64,000 nt of DNA, taken from NCBI GenBank assembly GCA_015179045.1, contig WHUZ01000040.1, positions 124,001 through 188,000 on the forward strand, read 5' to 3'. Both the position numbers and the translations under genes were made by a program. Below are positions 35,301 through 46,125 of this stretch, one piece after another. The notes under the pieces are model-generated. The model was not told where the DNA came from. It saw only the letters and a list, made by a program, of their open reading frames with translations, and searched no databases. Position 1 is the stretch's first letter. Each line of letters begins with the position of its first letter. This DNA comes from Kalaharituber pfeilii (lineage: Eukaryota; Ascomycota; Pezizomycetes; Pezizales; Pezizaceae).

Positions 35301-37572
35301 TTTTAGACACACAAGGTCATCGTCTGAAGAGGCCAGGGGTTACACACTGGTGCGTGCTTGTCCCTGGTGCAAAGTGGTGCCAGTGTGCCATATTTACCTT
35401 CAGCTAACCTTGCCTCTGTTTGAGGAGCTAGGCCTTGCTTGAGGTGGCTGGGTTGGCCTGCGCAACCAATCGACTATACTACAACCGTACGCTCGGCGAG
35501 AGTGAATCTAAGGCCTTTCAAGGAACAAGTAAGCGAATCTGCGTGCTATGTTTTCGACACAGTTCGACTAACATTGTATAGAGCGCGCTTTCCTTGAAAG
35601 ATTACTCAAAGAGCTCACATTTATATCCCCATTCTTGAATGACGTTACTGTACAACATCAAACTTGGGATATGATTTTAGCGGAGGACGGGCAATGGCTC
35701 CATGTTCGAGATGGGATGGCATCGCTATTCTTTTTCCGTCTGCAGACCTTTGAGTGGGAGAAAAGAACGACGTTATCAGCCGTGCTTGAGGAGAGTGGTT
35801 TAGCAATCAAGTTAGGTCAGATAAACCTAGGCATTTCACCTCGTCATACAAGGCCTCAGGTAACTGATACTCGTCAATATAGGTGCGATGTGGCGTTTCG
35901 AGAAATTCTTGAAACGGAATAGAGCTACCCGTGACCTAGGGACAACTGTGGCTCTTCTCAAGGATTTCGAGCGTCTTCAGCCGAACAACGTTTCGAAGTT
36001 CAGTTGCGACGAACTGGTAACATGAATCCCCTCTTGAACCATGGGCCTTTTACGCTAACCAACCCGAGCTCAAAAGAGCCACTGCGCCTTCAGATGGACG
36101 ACTTTTATCACAGACCTCGATTTTTATGAACTACAAGCATTCCATGCGGTCTTGTCATTTTTTGAACTTATAAGTTTGGAGCTGGTAGGTGCAGGCAATG
36201 ACTTGTACTATACGACTCTTGATGATTAACTATACATATGTCTGCAGCTGAATCGGGCTACACGTTTGGACTTTCTTGTGCCAAGGTCACGACTTCACTT
36301 TGTTCGGCGAGATCTGTCGGGGACTCCCGCTCTGAACGAAAAAGAGCGGTGTGACATTGAGAATGTCCTAATAGAGGTTCTGCAGCGGCTCTGCGAAATC
36401 TTGTCATACTTTGCACAGGAATACCACCAGCGTCTCGCTCAATTGAAGTTGGCTAGACAAACTGATGATGAGATAGACCCCACCGCTCATCCTGAGGCTC
36501 TCTTTGAGGTTTGTGGATACCCATTGCGGCGTGGAAACACATACATGATACGCCGAGCTCTCGACCATCTGGCGCTGTGCATGGTAAACCTGGGTGTTGG
36601 CCGCATTGCCCCAATTGGGTACCAGAATGTTCTCTGGAAAGCTATTGTTCAGGTAGGTGTAACACAACGCACTGGACGGTATGATAACCTGATATAATCC
36701 TATAGGCATACACGCAATGGAAGGACATTTTGCGCCATCCAACAATGGTCGACTGGTCTTCTCCTCCGCTGCCCGAGAATATAGCTGTTCAACTTGTCAA
36801 CGCCTACAAACGTTATAATAAAGATGAATTAGTCATCCTCGAAGGGTCTAGCTATAGGGCAATCGTTAAGCCGACTTCACGCTATCAGTTTCTAATCGCG
36901 CAGGGAATCAAGGTGCTGCCCAAAGAGCAGCCTATTGTTCGAAAGTCGAAAGCTCCAGCCGCCGTTTCAAAAAGGAAAAAGGAATTGGATAACAGCGAAG
37001 AGGCCATTCAAGCTACCAAAATTGCCCGATGGTGGAAACGTTGCAGCGTGATTCTTCGATCGCGGAGGGAAAATGCGGCACAACGAGCACAAAAAATTGC
37101 TAGCGGGCCACAAGGAGAGGCAGAAGTTGCAATTCATGATCTAATTGCGCCAGCCATGAGACCTCGATTTTGGCACCAGGGGCGCATCTTGGAAAACAGC
37201 GGAGTTGCATTTTTTAGAGGAGTTCTAGAATTAGGAACGTTGATCAACACAACTCACGCAGTAGCAATGGAAGCGTTGACTAGTAGTCGGGGGAAATATA
37301 AGTTAAGTAGCCAATTTGTTGAGCATACGCAGCAGACCATCGGCCTCCTGGAGAAACGAAAAACATATCTTGAGAAACAAAAAACCTTTTTCCGAAATGA
37401 AAAAGAGGGTCAAGCATTGTTGGAAATGCCTCTAGACAAGCTGCAGGAGAAAATGGATACAGCGCTGGAGACGCTGGAGAAGTATACAAAGGAGGTTCAT
37501 AGGTGGAAAACGGAAATTGAAGGGGGACTGAAACAAGGAAAGGCTTCCAGTGTAACTAAACCGTACATTTAG
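29348..37572 (+). CDS. TRANK1-like superfamily-1 (UvrD-type) helicase with TPR-like repeats, copy B, multi-exon
   Basis: Paralogue of the gene at 1,479-9,884, similar exon by exon. The ATG at 29,348 opens MDYFLKSNGAVDVDSNDF. Main exon blocks: 29,348-30,531, 30,598-30,820, 30,963-31,150, 31,240-31,449, 31,510-31,768, 31,815-32,252, 32,311-32,660, 32,725-33,170, 33,235-33,415, 33,475-33,575, 33,635-34,027, 34,080-34,750, 34,780-35,200, 35,580-36,245 in smaller pieces, 36,246-36,655 and 36,705-37,572. Walker A is GRSGTGKTTCLL. Motif II, VYVD-ELQD, is created by splicing across the 58-bp intron 32,253-32,310. Motif V is SKGLEFDDVVLYNFF and VI is LYVAVTRARKNLW. TPR-like repeats are encoded at 33,760-34,027. 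The C-terminal third is helical and includes coiled-coil-like KRKTYLEKQKTFFRNEKEG. No disrupting stop is seen. Block edges are estimates from splice signals and comparison with copy A. Confidence 0.85.
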
Positions 37573-37593
37573 TGAGCTTCGAAATATACTTTC

Positions 37594-38600
37594 TTTTTTT
37601 TTTTTTTTTTTTTTTTTTAATATCCGTGATCGCATGCCGCCCTATGTGCTATGGCGATTTAGTTACATATGAGATAAGTAGAAAAGAAAGGATGAATAAG
37701 AGGGTGCCCGTGGCTATCAGTGTTACAGGCGGAAAGGAGGGGGAAAGGAAAAGGTGCAAGCGACAAGAAACCTATCAACTTCACCGTCCTCTGTCCCATT
37801 CGTACTCGTAAGACTTCAGCCATTTTCCTCCCAATCTCACTCTTCCCGGTGGGGCTCGGTGCGTTCCGTCACGTACAGCACGATCGAGCTTGTGAGCTTT
37901 TCCCTCCTTGATGAGAGTCTCCTTCTTTCTCAGCCACCGAATTCCGACAATCTGTCCCAGCTCCCTGTTAGTAGTTTCCAACCATTTGCGTACATTCCCC
38001 AAATTCTTTCTCAGGGGTATACCGTGCACCACGATGCCGAACTTTGTGGTGGTGTTGGTTGTTCGAGGGGGGTTCCGGGGGTGCGGCTGTCGCTTTGTCG
38101 TTTTTTCCGCTCCGGGCGCCGGGGGCGGGGGGGCCTGGATGTGTCCGGTGGGGGGGTCGTGGTTGTGGCGCTGGATGTGTTGGGGGTTGTTGCGCCTTCG
38201 TGCCCTGTGCTGTGTGCTGTGTGCGGCTGGGGGAGGTGGGTTACTTGATGGGCGATTTTCTCCGCCTCCTTGTCATTTAGCCTACGCTTGAAGGCGTAGG
38301 GGTCTTGGGGTGACGCAGTCTTGCCTTTGCGATTCTTGGATGCAGGTCCCGGGGCGGGCGTCGGTGTCGGGATCTGCTCCGTGGACGGCTCTTCCGAGCT
38401 CTGGGTGGTGATAGTGCTGAATCCTAGAATTTCCGTGACAAGCTGCATCGGGCTGAACCCCAGTGTGTCGGATGGGGGGGAGGGGATGGAGCGGCAAGCC
38501 AGCGTGGGAGGGGGTCGTCTGACCCTCCTCCGCATCGTGGTGCCCTCGCCGAATTTTAGAAATGCTTTCTCTTCAGCGAAATACTCCTCTATAGCAAATT
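37594..38600 (-). mobile_element. Gag-only retroposon, about 1.0 kb, directly downstream of helicase B
   Basis: A 25-base T run at 37,594-37,618 (poly(A) on the minus strand) is followed by the conserved tail and the gag coding region in minus orientation. The gag region has a Pro/Ser/Thr-rich N-terminal part (38,011-38,535; contains YAFKRRLNDKEAEKIA) and the C-terminal segment (VHGIPLRKNLGNVRKWLE and RVRLGGKWLKSYEYEWDRGR, 37,781-38,032). The two parts lie in different frames, so this copy is broken. The poly(A) end begins about 20 bp past the helicase stop codon, antisense to its 3' untranslated region. Target duplication is not clear. Confidence 0.75.
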
Positions 38601-38691
38601 GTGGAGAATCGTATTAAAATACAGATGTATAAATCAAGATTCAAAAATATTAAAAGCATATAACTGCCCAAGGATAAGAGATTAATTTAAG

Positions 38692-40100
38692 TTTTTTTTT
38701 TTTTTTTTTAATATCATTACTCGCGTGCCGCCCTAAGGGCTATGGCGAGGGTCTTAAGTATATAGGAAATAAAGGAGGAATAACAGATATTTACATGTGG
38801 TGCCCGCAACACTCATCTATAATGCGGGTGGGTTGAGGTCAGTATGGTCCCCGTGTCCTCCGATGTATTGGGAATGTACATATGCCAGGGAAAAAGCCAG
38901 TGCTAGTTTACTTCCGTCCTCTGTCCCACTCTTACTGGCTGGTCTTCAGCCATTTTCCTCCCAATCTCACCTTCTCCAGCTCAACCTGTCTCCCAAGGTA
39001 TACCACGCCTGAGCCGGTGGCTTTGCCTTCCTAGGTCAGAATCGCCTTCTTTCTTAGCCACTGAATTCCTTCCGCCTTTCCTAAGTTACCATTTGCTGCC
39101 TCCAACCACCTCCGGATATTGTTTAGGTCCTTCCGGAGTGCAATTCCGTGTACGATGAGGCCGATTTTTGTCCTGGTAGTGGCCTCCAGGGTGCTGGTTG
39201 GGGTGGGCTTCTTTGTCGGGCAGGGGGTGGGAGTTTGGATGGTGTTCTTTGGTCTTGTCTTGGGGGCGGTGGGCGGAGAGGGGGGGGGTTTGCTCGGCAT
39301 TGGTTGCCGCGATCTTTTCTGCCTCTTTGTCGTCTAACCGACGTTTAAAGGCATACTCGGCTTGTGGTGTCGGTGCCTTGCCCTTGCGTTTCTTGGATGG
39401 CGGGGTAGGCGCCGGAGTAGGGGTGGGGGGTGCCACGGTTTCTGGCGGAGACGGTGCCGCATGCTCCGGGGACGGCTCCTCCGAGTATGTCGTTTGTATT
39501 GCACTGAAGTCTAGGGTCTCAATGCAGTCTGCGTGAGCCCCGGGTGTCGTTATGGAGGTGATAGGGCTGAACCCCAGGGTCTCGGGTGGTGGGGGGATGA
39601 GGCTCCAGGGCGGGGGGGCCTGAGGCACTCCTGGGTCGATTGCATGGGTCCGGAATGAGGACGCCGGTGAGCCCCATTGAATAGTCAGGCTGGCCCCTGG
39701 GGTGAGGCGTTCCTTCTTTGCCTTTTCCTTCCAGAGTGATGCGAGTATCATGGTCCATGCGATGCCCGTTTTTTCTTGGATTGCCGTCCGCACGACGTCT
39801 AAGCCAAGTATGTGCACTTCAGGGCCTACGATAGCTTCGGGGGCTTTGGGGGCGCTGGGAGAGGGTTCCTCCGCCGTCGGGGGGTCTGGCGGAGTGTTTG
39901 TCTGTCTTTTTTCTCGGCATCCTTATTGGTGCTTGGCGTGGGGTTGATGTATCGGCAACGTGGTGAGATGAGGATTTCCTCGAAATTTCACCCCAAGGGG
40001 TGAAACTTGCGGTGTCGGGTTTTTGGGAATAAAAATCAGATCAGGAGACTCAGCGCGCTGAGAGCTCTCGATCTATGTGTATTTCGCTGGGGGGGACGTT
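38692..40100 (-). mobile_element. Gag-only retroposon, longest copy (about 1.4 kb)
   Basis: T run 38,692-38,709 plus the conserved tail. Gag lies on the minus strand from about 39,960 to 39,005. It includes an N-terminal conserved block (VHILGLDVVRTAIQEKTGIA), a long Pro/Ser/Thr-rich linker with FSPI repeats, a basic KKRKGKAPTPQAEYAFKRRL segment and the C-terminal VHGIALRKDLNNIRRWLEAA block. One frame change falls between the last two. The upstream part has a perfect 20-bp palindrome (39,986-40,005) that may belong to the 5' untranslated region. No reverse transcriptase domain is present. The 5' boundary is approximate. Confidence 0.75.
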
Positions 40101-40385
40101 GTGATTGTGGAGTCGCTACCAACCACTCGTCCTGAGGTGGTTGTTGTGCGTGAGTAATTTGAGTAAATAAACATGTAAATAAACAATACTCTGAAGAGTT
40201 GAATAAAATTTCAAGTATCATAATGTGGCAACTGCAATAAATAGCAACTAACCTGTTCTATAATAATTATTAGTTTCTGTAATGGAAAAAGGTCAATACA
40301 ATGTTGAAGTACGCGTGTCGTGAGTGATCCAGGCCAGTCATGAACCGTAGTGCTACTGAGTAGACCAGACCAGTGGTGACTGGAA

Positions 40386-40422
40386 GATTTTTTTTTTCTT
40401 TTATATATCATTACTCGCATGC
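40386..40422 (-). mobile_element. 37-bp retroposon tail insertion
   Basis: Poly(T) plus the first bases of the conserved tail (atcattactcgcatgc) is bounded by the 7-bp repeat ACTGGAA at 40,379-40,385 and 40,423-40,429. It is read as an extremely short 5'-truncated insertion of the gag-only family. Confidence 0.55.
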
Positions 40423-40839
40423 ACTGGAACGTTTGTTACGAATGACCCGGCACAACTATATACAAGTTACTAGTAGAACAATCCCACAAAAGTGGTCTAA
40501 CAGCCGGTTAAAGTTCATGAACCTTGTTAATATTCATGCTATCCAATATGACAGGTCCCATTACTATGTAAATTCGGGAAATGGGACAGCAAAATATGCT
40601 ATACATCCAATAATGAAAATATCCAATAATCTACACCGACACTAGCTCGGGCCGACGAAGTTTATCCAATGTGACAGGTTTGACTGTATCAAGTAGGATA
40701 GGCGAGGGATTTACTCGAGAGACTGAGCCTTTGCATACCGTAATACCTGAAATGAATTACAGCTGCCTATAGCAGCGCCCTTTTGTGGTCAACAGCTCAT
40801 CCAACTATTTTACATTTACTATCCTGTATTTAATTATAC

Positions 40840-40897
40840 CTCACCATAGTCTATCAGGCGGCATGTGAGTAATGATATATAAAAAAAAAAAAAAAAA
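40840..40897 (+). mobile_element. Retroposon tail insertion, plus orientation
   Basis: The conserved tail (catagtctatcaggcggcat, then gagtaatgatatat) is followed by 17 A. There is no coding sequence upstream and no clear target duplication. Confidence 0.6.
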
Positions 40898-41112
40898 CTA
40901 CTTCACAGCTGGTGTGGGATCTCAGGCTTGACTGATTCTTGAGTCATTTATCAACCTTGTACATTATTGATTCTTCTCTATTCATGTATTGAAACTATTT
41001 GTATGAAGATAGACTCTCCGCTTAATAAACCTCTCTTACTGAATATTGGACAGAAGCGGGATCACTGCTTCAGCACAACTACCACTAGGCACCTCTATGT
41101 GCCATTTTATTA

Positions 41113-41169
41113 TTTTTTTTGTTTCTTTTTCACTTGATAACTCGCGTGCCGCCCTATGGGCTATGGCGT
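41113..41169 (-). mobile_element. Retroposon tail insertion, abutting a foldback arm
   Basis: A T-rich run is followed by the conserved tail (ctcgcgtgccgccctatggg) up to about 41,169, where sequence of the foldback arm begins. The insertion or a deletion probably removed the rest of that foldback element. Confidence 0.55.
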
Positions 41170-41772
41170 GGTTCATAGCTCAGAACTGTAGCATTTGTAT
41201 ATGGTGTATTAAGGAATATGCATTACCTAATTGGATATATATAGATGGATATCTTTATTGATCTCTACTTTTTGTCAATACCTATACCTATAGGCTACTC
41301 AAGATATATTCTTCTATATGTAGAGTTATATTCTAGAGCATTCTGAACATGCTTCATATTTTTAAAATTATATACAAACTGAATATCAAAATTTACTTCT
41401 AACAGTAAAAATCTGTGTATAGATATTGGTTTACCACTTGTTCCATATGTATCCAATCATCATGAAATATTCCAGATCTCTTGAATACATACTATAGAAG
41501 GTATATACACTTGCTCAAGGTCCTAAATAGCCATCTTGCAATTTTACACCTGTATAGAGTTCAGATGCCTAATTGGGCAACTACTACCATAGAGTATCAT
41601 TCAAGATTTCCAATTGGCTAACTGAGGTGCGGAAGTTACTTTCCTATACCTCTCCAAGCTGTATGTGCAATTTGGTTATCTTCTATGAAGATTTGGCCTT
41701 ACAGGAGGCTATTGTTTTTATCCCGGAAGTGCGCCGGATCCCGGTAATGCGCCGGATCCCGGTCAGTGACGT
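41170..41772 (+). mobile_element. Foldback element, single right arm
   Basis: About 600 bp similar to 43,450-44,059, ending in tandem CGGATCCCGG units and GTGACGT, followed by TA (41,773-41,774). No left arm follows the expected layout. It faces the left arm of the complete element at 42,324. Open frames in it recur only because the repeat recurs. Confidence 0.75.
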
Positions 41773-41774
41773 TA

Positions 41775-42321
41775 CGTTTTATATCGGGATACGATCGTTG
41801 ACCGGGATACGACGTTTCTTGGCACGCCTGCTGGAGATACTACATTTGGCTATATCTCGTGCAACAGATATGCTAACAGCTTACAGTAAACAGTTATATG
41901 TACAGCATAGCTGGTACTACAATTGTAGCATATTGTATCAATTCTGTCAACAATCGTTCACTTGCTATATCAATATATGCATTAATAATGTTAAATTACT
42001 ACCCTCCTCCTCAACCTTCTGCATATTATCTATCAATAGGTCTATATCTATCTTTCCTATAGTAAGAGTGAGTCATTAATGGCTATAGTATATGATAGCG
42101 TATGCAATATAGGCGAGAATAACTTACAGCTTTATTCGCAAGGTCTGAAACTAGCTGCTGCAGCTACTGCATTTGCTGAATTACTTCCTCAAGTGTAGAA
42201 GGAGGGGGTAGTGGTGGCCGAGAGTCAGCAGCTTCAGATAATACTGTTGACTTTACTACTATCTTATTATCTGTATCTTTTGCAGGCCTAGTTCAACCTC
42301 TTTTACTACTCTCTTGTCCTC
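41775..42321. other. Spacer between facing foldback arms, no gene seen
   Basis: The start contains degraded relatives of the CGGGAT-CG end motif (41,785-41,815). The rest is A/T-rich with no recognisable coding sequence. Confidence 0.45.
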
Positions 42322-42323
42322 TA

Positions 42324-44059
42324 ACGTCACTGACCGGGATCCGGCGCATTACCGGGATCCGGCGCACTTCCGGAATAAAAACAATAGCCTCCTGTAAGGC
42401 CAAATCTTCATAGAAGATAACCAAATTGCACATACAGCTTGGAGAGGTATAGGAAAGTAACTTCCGCACCTCAGTTAGCCAATTGGAAATCTTGAATGAT
42501 ACTCTATGGTGGTAGTTGCCCAATTAGGCATCTGAACCCTATGCAGGTATAAAATGGCAAGATGGCTATTTAGGACCTTAAGCAAGTGCATATACCTTCT
42601 ATAGTATGTATCCAAGAGATCTGAAATGTTTCATGATGATTGGATATAAATGGAACAAGTGGTGAGCCAATATCCATATATATATTTTTACTACTAGAAG
42701 TGCATTCAGTCTGTATATATTTCTAAAAATATGAAACATGTTCAAAATGCTCTAGAATATAATTCTACATATAGGAGAATGTATCTTAAGTAGCCTATAG
42801 GTATAGGTATTGACAAAAAGTAGAAATCAATAGGAATATCCATCTATATATACCCAATTAGATAATACATATTCCTTAATGCATCATACATGAATGCTGT
42901 AGTTCTAAGCTATAAAACTTCAGAAATATAATTTAAAGACTTTTGGAATATTATATAAAAACTCTCAGAGTAACCTAATACTACTTGCTCAAAGTAAACA
43001 TAATTATGTCTTCTTTTATATAAAGACACCTTGAATTTTAGTCTATATATCATTGCAACATGCATAAATATGACCCAATAATAGCCAATACATTACTAAT
43101 ACCTTACTTTAAGCGCATCGCACAAGTGTACTAGAAGGTTTATTACTTGTTTCTTATTTTTGTTACTTATTTCTACTCTTATATATACTGTTGTATTTCT
43201 ATAACTGTTTTATTTCCGTACTTAGCTCTCTACTACTCAACTCACTTATAAGGAGTGACTTTCTTATTTACTCTTTCACTATCTCTTCTATGAAATAAAT
43301 AGCATCTATGAATCTAACTGTTCTCTTCACTTTATCCAGTTTTAAAAAAATAATAGACTAAATTTAGGAAATTATGTGTAACTTTAATAAATATAATTGA
43401 ATCACTCTGAAAGTTTTTATATAATATTCCAGAAGTTTCTAGATTATATTTCTGAAGTTTCATAGCTTAGGACTATAGCATTCATGTATGGTGTATTAAG
43501 GAATATGCATTACCTAATTGGGTATATATAGATAGATATTTCTATTGATTTCTACTTTCTGTTAATACCTATACCTATAGGCTACTCAAAATATATTCTC
43601 CTATATATAGAGTTATATTCTAGAGTATTTTGAACATGCTTCATATTTTTAGAAATATATACAGACCGAATGTTAAAATTTACTTCTAGCAGTAAAAATA
43701 TATGTATAGATATTGGCTCACCACTTGTTCCATATGTATCCAATCATCATGAAACATTTCAGATCTCTTGGATACATACTATAGAAGGTATATGCACTTG
43801 CTCAAGGTCCTCAATAGCCATCTTGCCATTTTACACCTGCATAGAGTTCAGATGCCTAATTGGGCAACTACCACCATAGAGTATCATTCAAAATTTCCAA
43901 TTGGCTAACTGAGGTGCGGAAGTTACCTTCCTATACTTCTCCAAGCTGTATGTGCAATTTGGTTATCTTCTATGAAGATTTGGCCTTACAGGAGGCTATT
44001 GTTTTTATTCCGGAAGTGCGCCGGATCCCGGTAATGCGCCGGATCCCGGTCAGTGACGT
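42324..44059. mobile_element. Complete foldback/MITE-type element, 1,736 bp, about 660-bp inverted arms
   Basis: Left end ACGTCACTGACCGGGATCC, with the inverse at the right end, and TA on both sides (42,322-42,323 and 44,060-44,061). Each end has a tandem pair of ACCGGGATCCGGCGCA units. The arms (42,324 to about 42,985 and about 43,395-44,059) are near-identical inverses. The central 400 bp is very A/T-rich with no coding sequence. TA duplication suggests Tc1/mariner-type mobilisation in trans. Confidence 0.8.
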
Positions 44060-44539
44060 TAGCCTGCCATTTCCTCCTTTCCCATCAGTAGTTGACCCCC
44101 TCCCTTTAACTTCTAGTATATTAGTAGTAAGCCTATCTGTCAGAGGTTCGGACCATCTATAGAAGACTCAGGAGAGTTATTAGGGTTTGAATTAAGGTCA
44201 ATATGATAATCATTCATATTTTTCTGACCCTCCAACTATCGTAGTTGAGCAATAAGATAATTTTGATCCAGGACTCGTCCAGATGATAGTTTTTTTCAAC
44301 TCCGAGTTGATAATTGCCTACCATTACGTAGAGTATATAAGGTGTTCATTCGAGGTGATATTTCTCGATATTGCATAATTTTCTCCAAAATGTAGTCCAT
44401 ACAGTTTTCAATCTCCTCTCTTCAGTGAGGCGTAGGGGCCAATTTCGACATACTAGTAATCAGCTGCCAGTACTTTAGCAGCTGAATTTGACTTTGACTT
44501 AGAGTGTTGAGAGCGGTGGTGAACTAGTTTGGAGGGTAT

Positions 44540-44745
44540 ATTCGGGCCTGTAGGTATATCTGGGCCCGGGGATTGTGAGCGGTAAGCTGAGGGCGTATCT
44601 GAGCCCGGGGGTTGTGAGCGGTGAGCCGAGGACATATCTGGTTGCGAGCGGCAAACCGACGGCATACCTGGGCCGAGGGGTTGCGAGTGGCGAGCTGAGG
44701 GCATATCTGAACCTAAGGGTTGCGAGCGGTGGGCCGATTTAGTAC
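44540..44745. repeat. Minisatellite, about 45-48 bp period
   Basis: Four to five degenerate units contain GGGTTGTGAGCGGTGAGCCGA and a TATCTG segment. The minus-strand frame reads as Ser/Arg/Pro-rich repeats and is not supported as a gene. Confidence 0.6.
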
Positions 44746-45320
44746 TATTTAACTGGCAATATGTAGGAGTATAAGAGGGAGAGAGGTTAAATTGGCCTGT
44801 TGATATAATTATTGATATAGCAAGAGCTTGATATTGAAAATAGGCAATAGAATATATAGATAATGTTGTCTCGACATCATTGTATCTATATCACTTTATT
44901 TGATATTACTGGCATATAAGTTGTTGAAGATATTATAAAAATAGTTTCTCATAAGCCATGCCAAGATATACGTCATTTCTAGGTAGGCGATTGTTTCCTG
45001 ATATAAAGTAGTAGAACTTTGGTTAGAGACTATAAGATCAAGCATAAGCAGGTCCTCTAAGACTTCAGTTACCAGAATTAGAATTAGAATCAAGTAACAT
45101 AGAGTCTCGATGTTGGTCATGGCTACCTGTTCGATTTTGACCTTTTCTGACATGGGATTATTACTGGTATGACAATATGTAAGGGTAATATTGGTAACTT
45201 GGGGGTAATCAGCTACTGTCCTCTCATTTAGGCTTAGTTGAAAGACAAGGGTTACCTAACGCAACGTAACATACATTACGCATAACTGATTACTACTAAT
45301 ATCTTGAGACCCCTGTAAAT

Positions 45321-45390
45321 ACTCACTGGTCCAAAGGAACGGCTGACTAATCGTCAGTCAGCCGTTCCAATACTTTTTGGACCAGTAAGT
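45321..45390. mobile_element. 70-bp imperfect hairpin element, relative of 24,133-24,210
   Basis: Inverted arms start CTCACTGGTCC, with TA on each side. The right arm holds 7 bp (AAGTATT, inverse) that the left arm has lost. The shared core with the 24.1-kb hairpin marks one family of Tc1/mariner-type miniature elements. Confidence 0.6.
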
Positions 45391-45722
45391 ACTTAGGATC
45401 TTTAGATACTTAATCAGATTCACCAAGATAGATAACAGGAAGAGCTACAATCTGGTTGTCTATAGAGCAGCGATAAATGCAAAAGTTCACTTAGTATGCA
45501 GGGTATTTATTCAAAAATGGAATCAGTAGCCTGGGCCGGCCGGCACAAATATTGATGGCCCAGGCCGCTCATGTCGGAATCTGGACCCCTAATTGGATAA
45601 AAAGACAGCCAATGTGGAAATAATAAGCTAGAGATAATATGATGCTAGTTACTATCACAAGACTGGTGTGTTTGTATATTCCCTGGATTTTGATCACTGG
45701 ACCACTGTGCACCCCATGTCCC

Positions 45723-45960
45723 TTTTTTTTTTTTTTTTATATCAGTACTCGCATGCCACCCTAAGGGCTAGGCGAGATTAAGTTACATAGGAGATAAAAG
45801 GAAAATAAACAGGTTAATACATGATGTCCGCGGCATTCGCTGGTCTTGCGGGCAGTGTCCTCCTAAATCAGCTTGTACGGGGACCTTCCTATTTCCTTCC
45901 TCTGTCCCACTCTTACGCGCTCGACCTCAACCACCTTTCCTTGTGGGAGGTCTGAATTGT
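45723..45960 (-). mobile_element. Gag-only retroposon, short 5'-truncated copy
   Basis: T run at 45,723-45,738 and conserved tail (gcatgccaccctaagggcta), followed by sequence matching the 3' untranslated region and the last gag codons in minus orientation. The 5' limit is set where similarity ends. Confidence 0.6.
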
Positions 45961-46125
45961 CATTACATCCTGTCATCCACAAGAGAACCCGCGTCGACAT
46001 TGTCACCGTATGCTCCGAGATACGTACTAATAAGCTTGTCTGCCACTGTGTTAGAATATTGTCTTAAAGCATTGCAGAGGGTGGAGGATCCAATATTGGC
46101 CGCTTACAATGTGATGGTGTCTTCT

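Noticed and set aside
41573..44162. Recurring frame starting MGNYHHRVSFKISNWL in several copies
   Set aside because: It recurs because the foldback arms are repeated. It is interrupted differently in each copy and has no recognised domain.
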